Assembly (NCBI GenBank): GCA_018434075.1 | Contig: JAHDQA010000036.1 | Span: forward strand, 1-63,372 | From: Tissierellaceae bacterium | GTDB lineage: Bacteria > Bacillota > Clostridia > Tissierellales > Tissierellaceae | Direction of reading: 5' to 3' | Length of the DNA stretch: 63,372 bases | In this document: piece by piece, positions 45,774-55,232 of the stretch | How positions within the stretch are numbered: the stretch's first letter is position 1 | Layout: each line of letters opens with the position of its first letter | The notes under the pieces: generated by a model | Told to the model about the DNA's origin: nothing | Database searches by the model: none | Seen by the model: only the letters and a program-made list of their open reading frames with translations | Translations under genes and position numbers: made by a program

Positions 45774-47499
45774 CTTTTAATGCCTCCTCTCCAAGCTGAG
45801 ACTGAGCGATTTCCCTATATACTTCGCAAGTTTTTAATAATTCTTTGTGATTTCCCATTCCAACAATTTCTCCATCGTCCAAAACTACAATTGTCTCTGC
45901 ATCCATGATAGTCGATATTCTTTGTGCGACTATTAATACTCCTGAATTCTTAGTAACTTTTTTGAGCTCTTCCCTGAGTATTTTGTCCGTTTTAAAATCA
46001 AGCGCAGAAAAACTGTCGTCAAATAAATAGAAATCAGGTCTTCTAACTATAGCTCTTGCAATAGAAAGCCTTTGTTTTTGACCTCCTGAAAGATTTTTCC
46101 CACCTTGAGAAATTTCATAATCTAGTCCTTCTTTATTTTTCATTACAAAATCATAAGCTTGAGCTATTTTTAGTGCTTCGATGATCTCTTCATCAGTTGC
46201 GTCTTCTTTGCCCATCTTTATATTGTCTCTAATAGTACCTGTGAATAACACAGTTTTTTGTGGAACCAATGAAAAATGTTTTCTTAACTCATCTTGTGTT
46301 ATATCTTTTATATTTTTACCGTTTAATAAAATTTCTCCACTGGTTGGGTTGAAAAATCTCATTATAAGGTTTAATATAGTTGATTTCCCGCTGCCTGTCC
46401 CTCCTATGATTGCAGTGGTTTCTCCTTTTTTTACTTTGAAGCTGATGTCTTTAACAGCTGGTGTTTCTGAGTCAAAATAATTGAAAGTGACATTTCTTAG
46501 TTCTAGAATATCTCCATCTTTATTTTCGGGTAAATTATCAGTTCCATCTACTATTTCCGATTCTAGTTCGAGGACTTCATTAACTCTAGCTGCTGAAGCG
46601 CTAGCTCTTGGAAACATTATGAAAATAACTGATACCATTATTAGAGAAAACATAATCTGCATTACATATTGTATAAATGCCATAAGTTCCCCTACTTGCA
46701 TGTTTCCTGTGTCAATTAAATTGCTTCCAAACCAAATAACTGCAACATTTGTGAAATTGAGTATCATCATTATTATTGGCATTACTAGAGTCATAAGTCT
46801 TGTGACTTTCAAAAAAGTTTCTGTCAAGTCTCTATTGGCTTTTTCAAATCTCTTTTTCTCATAGTCAACTTTGTTGAAAGCTCTTATTACCCTTATGCCT
46901 GACAATTCCTCTCTCATTGTTTTGTTGATTCTGTCGATTTTTTCTTGAATTATCTTAAATAGTGGAAACCCTATTCTTCCAATTATCGCTATCACCATTA
47001 TTAATAACGGTCCTGATATAAGAAGTATTCTCGATAGAGTTGAGTTGGTCGAAAACGCCATCACAAACCCACCTATCAGCATCAAAGGAGCTCTTACCAT
47101 CATTCTCATGGACATTATCGCAACTTGCTGCATTTGATTGATGTCATTTGTAGTTCTTGTTATTAAAGAAGATGTTCCTATTTTCTCCATTTCATTCAAT
47201 GAGTAGCCTTCCGCTTTTGTAAATATCATTCTCCTTAAGTCTCTGCCAAATCCTGTAGCTGCCTTAGAAGAAAGATATGCTGATACTATCATCGAGCATG
47301 TTCCTATTATGGCAAATATGATCATCTTTAGCCCTGTGGTTAGTATATAGTTTAAGTTTCCTTTTACAACGCCTTTGTCTACTATATTTCCCATTAGTCT
47401 CGGTAAAAACAATTCACACAAGACTCCAATCATTGTAAAAGTTAAAACTCCAACTACATTTTTCCAATAAGGCTTTAAATTTTTTAAAAGTTTAATCAT
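45766..47499 (-). CDS. ABC exporter half, type IV (heterodimer partner A)
   Basis: The 577-residue protein has six transmembrane helices and an ATPase with Walker A GGTGSGKST, signature LSGGQKQRL, and Walker B FYLFDDSFSALD, in which Asp replaces the catalytic Glu. That change and the partner's altered signature fall in the same composite ATP site, the expected pattern of an asymmetric heterodimer. It is first in a two-gene operon divergent from an XRE/TPR regulator. Confidence 0.93.
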   Translation of the reverse strand: MIKLLKNLKPYWKNVVGVLTFTMIGVLCELFLPRLMGNIVDKGVVKGNLNYILTTGLKMIIFAIIGTCSMIVSAYLSSKAATGFGRDLRRMIFTKAEGYSLNEMEKIGTSSLITRTTNDINQMQQVAIMSMRMMVRAPLMLIGGFVMAFSTNSTLSRILLISGPLLIMVIAIIGRIGFPLFKIIQEKIDRINKTMREELSGIRVIRAFNKVDYEKKRFEKANRDLTETFLKVTRLMTLVMPIIMMILNFTNVAVIWFGSNLIDTGNMQVGELMAFIQYVMQIMFSLIMVSVIFIMFPRASASAARVNEVLELESEIVDGTDNLPENKDGDILELRNVTFNYFDSETPAVKDISFKVKKGETTAIIGGTGSGKSTILNLIMRFFNPTSGEILLNGKNIKDITQDELRKHFSLVPQKTVLFTGTIRDNIKMGKEDATDEEIIEALKIAQAYDFVMKNKEGLDYEISQGGKNLSGGQKQRLSIARAIVRRPDFYLFDDSFSALDFKTDKILREELKKVTKNSGVLIVAQRISTIMDAETIVVLDDGEIVGMGNHKELLKTCEVYREIAQSQLGEEALKDE

Positions 47500-47532
47500 T
47501 TACATACGCTCTCCTTATTTTGTCTAGTCTGT

Positions 47533-47561
47533 TTGTTTATTCTGTCATTTTAGGGTATAAT
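47533..47561 (+). promoter_or_regulatory. Promoter of the XRE/TPR-DUF1576 operon
   Basis: TTGTTT (47533-47538) and TATAAT (47556-47561) are 17 bases apart, in the divergent region opposite the ABC exporter operon. Confidence 0.6.
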
Positions 47562-47623
47562 ATAAAAGTATAAAAACGATTATAGCAAATAAAATTTTGT
47601 TTTTCAAGGTGAGGAGGTTTACC

Positions 47624-48691
47624 ATGCAATTGTCTATTGGTAGCACTATAAAAAAATTAAGAGAGAATAAAGGTTTAAGTATTGAGGAATTTGCTCATGG
47701 ATTAGGTGTGCCTAAAGAAGTCGTTGAGATGTGGGAAAATAATTCAGCATACCCAGATATAACTCTCCTATCATCTATAGCAAGACTTTTGGGAACAACT
47801 ATTGACTCACTCTTGATGTTTGAAACCGAACTTACTCCAGAAGACGTGAACAACATATACAAAATATGCGCTGAAAAATTTGCCACTTCAGACTATTATG
47901 AAGCTATGAAAATGTGTGAACAATATCTAGAGGAATATCCCGATAGTCTTTTCCTAAAATTTAGAATAGGAAGTCTTTTACAAGAGTACATCCAGTTGGC
48001 CCACACAGAAGAAGAAGCGGATAGAATGTTAAATCGCTCTATTCAATTATTGGAAGAAGCATCTAAAATAGGTGACCTCGAAGTAAAACAAGCTGCACTA
48101 TATGTGTTGTCAAGTCTTTACACAATGAAAGGCGAATATGAAAAAGCAATTGATCTATTAAATACTTTGCCAAAGATCAGTGTAAATACTGGATTCATGC
48201 TCTCAACTATATATTCTATCACAGGAGATAGCGAAAAAGCTAAAAAAATAGAGCAAGAGAGCCTTTTTAATAATATAAACAATTCTATAATTTCTTTGGC
48301 AAGTCTCTGGGGTATTGCTCTTAAAGATAGAGATTTTGAATATGCTTTGGATTTGGCAAACCTTCAAAGAAAAATTATAATGGATTTTGAATTGGAGGGT
48401 TACCTTCTAGGCAACAATATATTGATGTTCGCTGACACTTTTGCTGTCATGAAAGACAAGGATAAAACTCTCAACTATATAGATAAGTATGTCAATTGGA
48501 TTTTAAAAACTTATGAAGACAAATTGGATCTTTCTAAGAATAAGTACTTTAATTTAGTTGAGAACTTAACGCCAACAATGAGCTACGAATATAACAAGCA
48601 GAACTTCATTAGTTCAGTTGTTAAAAATCCCGAATATGATTTTATTAAATATACAGATAAGTACAAAAAAATTATGGGAAGGATATTTTAA
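47624..48691 (+). CDS. XRE-family HTH regulator with TPR-like repeats
   Basis: The ATG at 47624 behind GAGGAGG is preferred over an earlier in-frame ATG. Residues 5-60 form a Cro/CI helix-turn-helix (TIKKLRENKGLSIEEFAHGL and PDITLLSSIARLLGTTIDSL). The rest of the 355 residues is helical with TPR-like units (EYPDSLFLKFRIGSL, YTMKGEYEKAIDLLNTLPKI). The architecture resembles RRNPP-type peptide-responsive regulators, but no signal peptide gene is seen nearby. It is followed by a DUF1576 protein. Confidence 0.85.
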   Translation: MQLSIGSTIKKLRENKGLSIEEFAHGLGVPKEVVEMWENNSAYPDITLLSSIARLLGTTIDSLLMFETELTPEDVNNIYKICAEKFATSDYYEAMKMCEQYLEEYPDSLFLKFRIGSLLQEYIQLAHTEEEADRMLNRSIQLLEEASKIGDLEVKQAALYVLSSLYTMKGEYEKAIDLLNTLPKISVNTGFMLSTIYSITGDSEKAKKIEQESLFNNINNSIISLASLWGIALKDRDFEYALDLANLQRKIIMDFELEGYLLGNNILMFADTFAVMKDKDKTLNYIDKYVNWILKTYEDKLDLSKNKYFNLVENLTPTMSYEYNKQNFISSVVKNPEYDFIKYTDKYKKIMGRIF

Positions 48692-48700
48692 GGATTTGTT

Positions 48701-49966
48701 ATGCAAAAATTATTCAACAAGGATAATGAAAAATATTTAAAATATATAGTTTTGTTATTTTACAGCATATTGCTTATTTTTAGTTCCTTCTTGTTTAATA
48801 CACCTTCAGAGGTGTTCAATGGGTTAAAGACGATAGTAGAGCATCCAGATTTGTTAATAGTGGATTATTTTGAAGTTGCAAATATAGGTGCTGCGTTATT
48901 CAATAGCGGCATAGTAATGTTGACATTGCTGGCTATCGTTATGGTGCAAAATATAGATCCAAATGGCCCAGTCATATCTGCTCTTTTTACAGTTGCTGGT
49001 TTTTCAATGTTTGGAAAGAACATAATAAATGTCTCAAGCATAATTTTAGGCGTGTTTATTTACAGCATAATTAAAAAAGAAAAATTCTCAAAATACACAG
49101 TAATAGCTTTTTTTAGCACAGCTCTCAGCCCTTTAGTAACGCGAGTGGGTTTCGGAAGTGATTTGTTAGTTCCTTTTAATTATCTATTTGCAATAGTTTC
49201 AGGTTTAATAGTTGGATTTATTATGCCTCCTTTAGCAAGCAGTTTTGTGCGATTTCATCATGGATATAGCCTTTACAATGTCGGTTTTACCGCTGGGATA
49301 TTAGGCATGATGATAGCCTCTTTATTTAGAATGTTCAACATGCCATTAGAGTCCATAAGCGTAGTATATGAAGGTCCTGATGCAAAAATTAAAATTATTA
49401 TTTTTCTTATATGTCTCAGCATGATAATGCTAAAAATCATATTAACAAGATTTGATTTTCATGGTTATAAAAATCTTGTCAAACGCTCCGGTAGATTGGT
49501 CACTGATTTTGTAAGTTTAGATGGATTTGATATCGCAATTTTCAACATGGGTGTTGTTGGATTAATTTGTATGATCTATCTTGATATTATAGGCGCAACC
49601 ATAAATGGGCCCACTATAGCAGCTGTATTTTCAATAATGGGATTTGGATCTTTTGGAAAACACCCTAGAAACATATTGCCTATAATGTTAGGAGCAATAG
49701 TGATGTTAATAATCACGGGCAATGATTTATCTAGCATGAATTCAGTCTTGACTGTTCTCTTTTCAACCACTTTAGCACCTATTGCGGGTGAATTTGGATT
49801 GTTGGCTGGTATATTAGCAGGTGGTTTACAAGCATCTTTGGTTTCAAATCTAGCATATCTTCATGCGGGTCTTAATCTGTATAACAATGGCTTCTCTGGA
49901 GGGTTTATTGCGGCATTTTTAGTTCCACTAATTACTTCTTTCAGAAAGGATAAGATGGATGAATAA
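48701..49966 (+). CDS. DUF1576-family polytopic membrane protein
   Basis: This 421-residue protein has about ten or eleven transmembrane segments arranged as an apparent internal duplication: GPVISALFTVAGFSMFGKN in the first half is echoed by GPTIAAVFSIMGFGSFGKHP in the second, and FHHGYSLYNVGFTAG by LHAGLNLYNNGFSGG. The repeat suggests a pseudo-symmetric transporter, though DUF1576 has no assigned function. It is co-directional with the regulator (9-base gap) and overlaps the next gene by 8 bases. Confidence 0.82.
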   Translation: MQKLFNKDNEKYLKYIVLLFYSILLIFSSFLFNTPSEVFNGLKTIVEHPDLLIVDYFEVANIGAALFNSGIVMLTLLAIVMVQNIDPNGPVISALFTVAGFSMFGKNIINVSSIILGVFIYSIIKKEKFSKYTVIAFFSTALSPLVTRVGFGSDLLVPFNYLFAIVSGLIVGFIMPPLASSFVRFHHGYSLYNVGFTAGILGMMIASLFRMFNMPLESISVVYEGPDAKIKIIIFLICLSMIMLKIILTRFDFHGYKNLVKRSGRLVTDFVSLDGFDIAIFNMGVVGLICMIYLDIIGATINGPTIAAVFSIMGFGSFGKHPRNILPIMLGAIVMLIITGNDLSSMNSVLTVLFSTTLAPIAGEFGLLAGILAGGLQASLVSNLAYLHAGLNLYNNGFSGGFIAAFLVPLITSFRKDKMDE

Positions 49967-50297
49967 AAATGATTCTATTATGATTAAAATAATGAATGAA
50001 TTAGTAAATATTTATTTGCATCACGGTTGTGACAATGTAATTATAAATCTAAGATGTACTGAGAAAATGGGTGTAGTAGAATTACAAGGTGCTATAAATA
50101 GCATAGAAAAATCTGTTTTAAATGAGCTTAAAATCTCATTAAACACTCCTAGAAGAGATGACACAGAAGAGTATTATTGGGCTTTATTGGGTAGTGACTA
50201 CTCATCTGAATTAAACTTACTCGATGCAATGGTTGATGAGGGATATGTGAGTTACGAGAATGGAATATTGAAAATAAAAGTCATAAGAAGATTTTAG
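49959..50297 (+). CDS. Conserved-looking 112-residue cytoplasmic protein, unknown
   Basis: The frame overlaps the end of the DUF1576 gene, implying translational coupling. It has a helical start, IMIKIMNELVNIYLHHGCDN, two strands, an ELQGAINSIEKSVLNEL helix and a final EGYVSYENGILKIKVIRR hairpin. I recognise no family. The tight coupling suggests it works with the membrane protein. Confidence 0.72.
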   Translation: MNKNDSIMIKIMNELVNIYLHHGCDNVIINLRCTEKMGVVELQGAINSIEKSVLNELKISLNTPRRDDTEEYYWALLGSDYSSELNLLDAMVDEGYVSYENGILKIKVIRRF

Positions 50298-50321
50298 AGA
50301 GGCATTAAGCCTCTCTTATTT
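50296..50321 (+). terminator. Terminator of the XRE/DUF1576 operon
   Basis: AGAGAGGC and GCCTCTCT around ATTAA, followed by TATTTTTC; it reaches into the 3' end of the convergent pepF gene. Confidence 0.8.
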
Positions 50322-52130
50322 TTCATTCTCTATTTCTTCAGTCAATTTTACTATCTCATCAATCAAGCTTCCAATGTATTCGATTGTATTTAATAGAGGT
50401 TCTTCAGTTGTGATATCTACTTTTGCCATTAGAGCTAATTCCACTGGAGTTTTTGTACCCCCTGCTTTAAGCACATTTTTCCAATCTTCTACTGCACTTT
50501 CTCCTTCTCTTAATATTCTTTGACTTACTTGTGTAGCTATAGTAAGGCCAGCTGAATATGTGTAAGGATATAATCCCATGTAGTAATGTGGCTGTCTCAT
50601 CCAAGTTAGCTCTGCTCCTTCATTTATTTTTACATCATCTCCCCAGAATTTTTCAAGAGTTTGTCTCTTTAGTTGATTTAATATTTCAGCATTTACGCTT
50701 CCACCATTGTCTATAATTTTGTAAACTTCTCTTTGGTAATGAGCTTCTAGTAAGTGGGTTACGAAATTATGATAGTAAGTTCTAGCTATGATACTAGATA
50801 TTACCCATCGCTTCATCCTCTTGTCAGTTGTATTCTTCATTAAATAATTAGCCATTAACATTTCGTTCATTGTCGATGGTGATTCTATGAAATAAAGTGA
50901 AGGTCTAGAATTAAATATGCTTTGGTTTTTATGAGCTAGTGTAAAATGTCCTGCATGTCCAAGCTCATGTGCCAATACAAATACTTCTCTCATTCTCTCT
51001 GTCCATGATATGAGTATATACGGATGCGCCCCATAAGGAGATGAGCAGAATGCGCCTGTGGATTTGCCCTCATTTTGAACGAAGTCAATCCATCTTTCAT
51101 CGAATGCTCTATTTAGCATGTCTACATAGTCTTCTCCCAAGACGCCTAGAGCTCCCAAGATGTATTCTCTTGCTTCTTCTACGCTGATTTGAGGTTCAAA
51201 ATCAGGATCTACATCTACTTTTAAATCTGCAAATGTCATTTCATCCAAGTTATAGATTTTCTTTAAAAGTTTTGCATACTTTCTCATATGGGGTGCTAGA
51301 TGTTCCATTATTAAGTCAATCTGTCTATCGTAAAGTTCTCTTTCTACTTCTTGAGGGAATAGCAAGCTATCTATGACTGAGTTGAATCCTCTTAGATCTG
51401 AAATTGTCTTTTCTGTCTGTACGTGAGTGTTGTAAGTAGCTCCTATCGTATATTGATAATCTCTCAATTTGTTAGAAAAGGCTTCAAATGCTTTTCTTCT
51501 TATCTTTGTGTCCTTTTCATACTCCCATTCTCCTTCGAATAAAACGAAGCTTAAAGGATATTTCTTTCCATCAACTTCAAACTCTCCAAATTTCATATCT
51601 GCAAGTTTTGCCATGTTGTATATGTTTTCTGGTGCTTCTAAAGTATTGCTTAAGCTTATTAGAACTCTTTCTGCTTCTTTATGCAATCTATGAGGTTTTT
51701 TCCTTAGTATTTCTTTGAGATAACCAGAGTTGTCAGCTGATTGGTTGCTCGCCTGTTCAATTATATCTTTAGGTAAATTTGATATTTCTTCTTCAATAAA
51801 GTCAATCTCAGCTAATATTTTAGTAAATGTTGTCATGACTTTAGAATACAGGGTTTGATTGTCCATGTTTGTTTGGTCTTCATTCACTTTTAATGATGCA
51901 TATGTCGCAAGCCATGTGAATAGCATCTCAAATTCTCTGTATTTATCTAGGCATTCATTTATGTCTTCTGCAGTCTTGAGTTTCCCTTTGTAGTCTCTTA
52001 TAATGCTCTCTGCGTATTTTTTAGTCTTGTCCAAAGCTTCGTTAAAAGCTTCCTCTGATTTAAAAAGACTTGTCAAATCCCATGTCAAATTCACATCAAC
52101 TTGATTCCTTTTAGGCAATGCTTTAACCAT
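50316..52130 (-). CDS. pepF: Oligoendopeptidase F (M3 family)
   Basis: The 604-residue cytoplasmic zinc peptidase has the HELGHAGHF motif at about residue 388 with a downstream Glu in FIESPSTMNEML, and an N-terminal helical domain starting NQVDVNLTWDLTSLFKSEE. It trims peptides of 7 to 17 residues, fitting a peptide- and amino-acid-fermenting lifestyle. It is monocistronic. Confidence 0.95.
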   Translation of the reverse strand: MVKALPKRNQVDVNLTWDLTSLFKSEEAFNEALDKTKKYAESIIRDYKGKLKTAEDINECLDKYREFEMLFTWLATYASLKVNEDQTNMDNQTLYSKVMTTFTKILAEIDFIEEEISNLPKDIIEQASNQSADNSGYLKEILRKKPHRLHKEAERVLISLSNTLEAPENIYNMAKLADMKFGEFEVDGKKYPLSFVLFEGEWEYEKDTKIRRKAFEAFSNKLRDYQYTIGATYNTHVQTEKTISDLRGFNSVIDSLLFPQEVERELYDRQIDLIMEHLAPHMRKYAKLLKKIYNLDEMTFADLKVDVDPDFEPQISVEEAREYILGALGVLGEDYVDMLNRAFDERWIDFVQNEGKSTGAFCSSPYGAHPYILISWTERMREVFVLAHELGHAGHFTLAHKNQSIFNSRPSLYFIESPSTMNEMLMANYLMKNTTDKRMKRWVISSIIARTYYHNFVTHLLEAHYQREVYKIIDNGGSVNAEILNQLKRQTLEKFWGDDVKINEGAELTWMRQPHYYMGLYPYTYSAGLTIATQVSQRILREGESAVEDWKNVLKAGGTKTPVELALMAKVDITTEEPLLNTIEYIGSLIDEIVKLTEEIENEK

Positions 52131-52198
52131 TTTAACACCCCTCTTATTTCGTTAATCTAAATATTATTATATCAAATTTGTAAAAATATACTAGCAAA

Positions 52199-52228
52199 AA
52201 ATACGGCTTATTTAAATAAGCCGTATTT
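52199..52228 (-). terminator. Terminator of the HtrA gene
   Basis: A perfect palindrome, AAATACGGCTTATTT and its complement, lies directly after the HtrA stop at 52231. Confidence 0.85.
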
Positions 52229-52230
52229 AA

Positions 52231-53475
52231 TTATTTTGATGCTTCTAATGTCACTTCGACTGTTTTCTTTTCTCCATTTCTCAAGATTTCAAGTGATATT
52301 TTTTCACCTGGTTTGTATGAGTAAAGGCTGTTTTTTAAGTCGTACATGTCTTCTATGTCTTTGTCGTTCATCTTTGTTATGATATCCCCATTTTGCAATC
52401 CAGCTTTGCTTGCAGGGCTATTTGCTTGTACTTCTAGTACAACAACTCCACTCTCAGCTGCCAAATCCACTCCTAGTCCCATTTCATATTCTTCAACAGA
52501 TACACCTTTTATTCCAATATAAGCCTTTTGATAGGTTCCGGTTTTTATGACTTCTTCGATGATTGGCTTTGCTGTGTTTATTGGAATTGCAAATCCGAGG
52601 CCTTCTGCAGAAGATATTTTAGCAGTGTTTATCCCAACCACTTCACCTTTTGCATTGAGCAATGGTCCTCCGCTATTTCCAGGATTTATAGAGGCATCAG
52701 TTTGTATTAAGTTTTCAATTACCATATTGTCATCAACTTGAACTGACCTATTTAATCCAGAAATTATTCCACTTGTTACAGTCCTTTGAAATTCTAACCC
52801 TAGAGGATTGCCAATGGCTATGGCTAATTCTCCTACCATCAATGAATCTGAGTCCCCCAATACTGCTACAGGCAAGTTTGTTTTATTTACTTTTAGCACC
52901 GCTAAATCCATGTAGCTATCAACCCACACTACCTCAGCATTTACCTTTTCTCCATCTTCAAATAAAACTTGTATTTCTTTTGCATTGCCATCAGATATGA
53001 CATGGGAGTTAGTCAATATATATCCATCGGAATCCACAATGATTCCAGATCCAACTCCACTTACCAATTGCTGTGTATACAAATAATCTTTTATTTCAAC
53101 AGTTGTAATCCCGACTACAGAGCTCATGCTCTTTTGTACGACTGCAGACACTGTAGTGTAGCTATCATTTGGATTGATGACTATTTCTTGATTGTTGCTG
53201 GTATTAGAGTTTTCGTTTGAAGAAAATACTTTTATTCCTATGAATGAACCTGCTAAACCGCTTAACAATGAAATTATGAGCACCACCACTATCAATGATT
53301 TCCATTTAAAAGTTATATTTGCAATATTAGCATTGCCTGAATAACTTCTTTCTTCTGCCTTTGGCTCATCATCTTTTATCTTTTCCTTATCGTCATCATT
53401 GTATTTGCTTTCAAAAATAATTTCCTGATTTTCAATTTCTTCTTGATTATCACCTTTGAATTCGTCGTCATTCAT
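52231..53475 (-). CDS. HtrA/DegP-like membrane-anchored serine protease
   Basis: The 414-residue protein has an acidic cytoplasmic tail of about 50 residues, one transmembrane helix (about 58-80), a trypsin-like domain with His (SHVIS, about 158), Asp (DLAVLKV, about 189) and Ser (GNSGGP, about 267), and one PDZ domain (SKAGLQNGDIITKMN). It degrades misfolded proteins outside the membrane. It is monocistronic with its own ribosome site GGAGG. Confidence 0.95.
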   Translation of the reverse strand: MNDDEFKGDNQEEIENQEIIFESKYNDDDKEKIKDDEPKAEERSYSGNANIANITFKWKSLIVVVLIISLLSGLAGSFIGIKVFSSNENSNTSNNQEIVINPNDSYTTVSAVVQKSMSSVVGITTVEIKDYLYTQQLVSGVGSGIIVDSDGYILTNSHVISDGNAKEIQVLFEDGEKVNAEVVWVDSYMDLAVLKVNKTNLPVAVLGDSDSLMVGELAIAIGNPLGLEFQRTVTSGIISGLNRSVQVDDNMVIENLIQTDASINPGNSGGPLLNAKGEVVGINTAKISSAEGLGFAIPINTAKPIIEEVIKTGTYQKAYIGIKGVSVEEYEMGLGVDLAAESGVVVLEVQANSPASKAGLQNGDIITKMNDKDIEDMYDLKNSLYSYKPGEKISLEILRNGEKKTVEVTLEASK

Positions 53476-53553
53476 AACTTGTCCCTCCTTTTTTTACTAT
53501 TGTAGTCCTTATATGTGAAAATTATATGATAAATTAATGGATAGTTTCTAAAA

Positions 53554-54315
53554 TCACTTTATTTCCAATTCAACAGGGCAATGATCAGAGCCATATATAT
53601 CTGAGTGTATTTTAGCATCTACAAGTCTATCCTTTAAACTCTCTGATACTAAGAAGTAGTCTATTCTCCAACCTGCATTTCTCTCCCTTGCCTTAGTTAA
53701 ATAACTCCACCAAGTGTAAGCGCCTTCTTTGTCAGGATAAAAGAACCTGAAAGTATCTATAAATCCAGCCTCTAAGAGTTCAGTGAATTTGTTTCTTTCT
53801 TCATCTGTAAAGCCTGCACTTTTTCGGTTTGAACTTGGGTTTTTCAAATCTATCTCTTTGTGTGCTACATTTAAATCTCCACATATTATAACTGGTTTTT
53901 TCTTTTCCAATTCTTTTAGAAAATGCCTAAACTCATCTTCCCAAACCATTCTGTATTCAAGTCTTTCTAATTCTGTTTTAGAGTTTGGCGTATATACATT
54001 GACTAAATAAAAATCATCATATTCAGCAGTGATTATTCTGCCTTCTTTATCGTGCTCTTCCTTGTTCATGCCATAATTTACGCTTATTGGTTTTACTTTA
54101 GTAAATACCGCAGTGCCAGAATATCCTTTCTTTTGTGCAGAGTTAAAATACTTTTCATATTCTTCAAGGTCAACATCTAAATCGAGTTGCCCTTCTTGCA
54201 TTTTAGTTTCTTGAATGCATAATACATCGGGATTTAGTTTTTTTACAGATTCTATAAATCCCTTTTTCATGATTGCCCTCAAGCCATTTACATTCCACGA
54301 CACCAATCGCATCAT
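53554..54315 (-). CDS. xth: Exodeoxyribonuclease III
   Basis: AP endonuclease/3' exonuclease of base-excision repair. The 253-residue protein starts LVSWNVNGLRA, has CIQETK with the metal-binding Glu, YTPNSK, GDLNVAH, RRIDYFLVS-like WRIDYFLVS and the closing SDHCPVELEI with the catalytic His. Start at 54315 behind AAGGAG. It is 12 bases after the TtcA-like gene. Confidence 0.95.
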   Translation of the reverse strand: MMRLVSWNVNGLRAIMKKGFIESVKKLNPDVLCIQETKMQEGQLDLDVDLEEYEKYFNSAQKKGYSGTAVFTKVKPISVNYGMNKEEHDKEGRIITAEYDDFYLVNVYTPNSKTELERLEYRMVWEDEFRHFLKELEKKKPVIICGDLNVAHKEIDLKNPSSNRKSAGFTDEERNKFTELLEAGFIDTFRFFYPDKEGAYTWWSYLTKARERNAGWRIDYFLVSESLKDRLVDAKIHSDIYGSDHCPVELEIK

Positions 54316-54326
54316 ATCATCTCCTT

Positions 54327-55184
54327 CTAGTATTTATCTAAAAATGAAATTTTTTCTCCGTTTTCTTCATAACCTAAAACTTGGTCTAAGTTCACATTTT
54401 GAGCTGCTCTAAAAATTGACATCTCTACATTTTTATTAGTTTCTTTTAGTCTATTGATCAGCGCTTTTATTTCGTATCTCTTATTCCCTATTTTTTTAGC
54501 CGCCACCATACAAGCACAGTTTAATGGCCATATTCCGCTTGATTTTATGAATCTCTCAATGTACTTTTCTTCTATCAAATACATAGGTCTAATAAGCTCT
54601 AACCCTTCGTAGTTTTGAGATTTCAATTTTGGCATCATAGTCTTAAAGCTTCCAGCATACAATAAATTGAGCATTGTAGTCTCTATGACATCGTTAAAAT
54701 GGTGACCTAAAGCTAATTTATTGCACCCTAGCTCTTTAGCTTTCCCATAAAGAGCTCCTCTTCTCATTCTAGCGCACATATAGCAGGGATACTCTCCTGC
54801 AATTCTATCAGCAACTTCAAATACATTTGCATCAAATACATGTGCAGGTATATTTAAATATTTAAGATTTTCTTCAAGCAATGCCCTTATGTCCTTATGA
54901 TACCCAGGATCCATTGCGATGAATTCAACTTCAAAATTTTGTTTTCCATATTTTTTGAGTTCTTGAAAAAGCTTCGCCATTAAAAGGCTATCTTTACCTC
55001 CAGATATGGCAACGGCAATTTTATCGTTGTCTTCTATAAGTTCATATTCCTTGATTGCTTTGATAAACTTTGACCAAATTGGCTTTCTATATGTCTTTAT
55101 AATGCTCCTTTCGATTTCTTGTAAAGTTTTTCTTTCGTTTTCCACAATAATTGTCTCACAGTGATTGATTCTTTCACTTGTCAT
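54327..55184 (-). CDS. TtcA-like PP-loop tRNA thiolation enzyme
   Basis: The 285-residue protein has the PP-loop SGGKDSLLMA, YPCYMCARMRRGALY as cluster-ligand segment, LGHHFNDVIETT, and a further Cys-rich NCACM. These are features of the TtcA/TilS ATP-pyrophosphatase group; the CxxC with a distant Cys indicates the [4Fe-4S] thiolating TtcA/Ncs6 type rather than TilS. It probably puts sulfur on a tRNA base. TtcA in other bacteria modifies C32; the target here is not proven. Confidence 0.87.
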   Translation of the reverse strand: MTSERINHCETIIVENERKTLQEIERSIIKTYRKPIWSKFIKAIKEYELIEDNDKIAVAISGGKDSLLMAKLFQELKKYGKQNFEVEFIAMDPGYHKDIRALLEENLKYLNIPAHVFDANVFEVADRIAGEYPCYMCARMRRGALYGKAKELGCNKLALGHHFNDVIETTMLNLLYAGSFKTMMPKLKSQNYEGLELIRPMYLIEEKYIERFIKSSGIWPLNCACMVAAKKIGNKRYEIKALINRLKETNKNVEMSIFRAAQNVNLDQVLGYEENGEKISFLDKY

Positions 55185-55212
55185 TATTAACTACCCCTCT
55201 ATCATATTTAAA

Positions 55213-55232
55213 AGGAGAGTTAAAACTCTCCT
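55213..55232 (-). terminator. Terminator of ychF
   Basis: AGGAGAGTT and AACTCTCCT around two bases, followed on the minus strand by TTTTAAAT; overlaps the stop codon. Confidence 0.75.
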
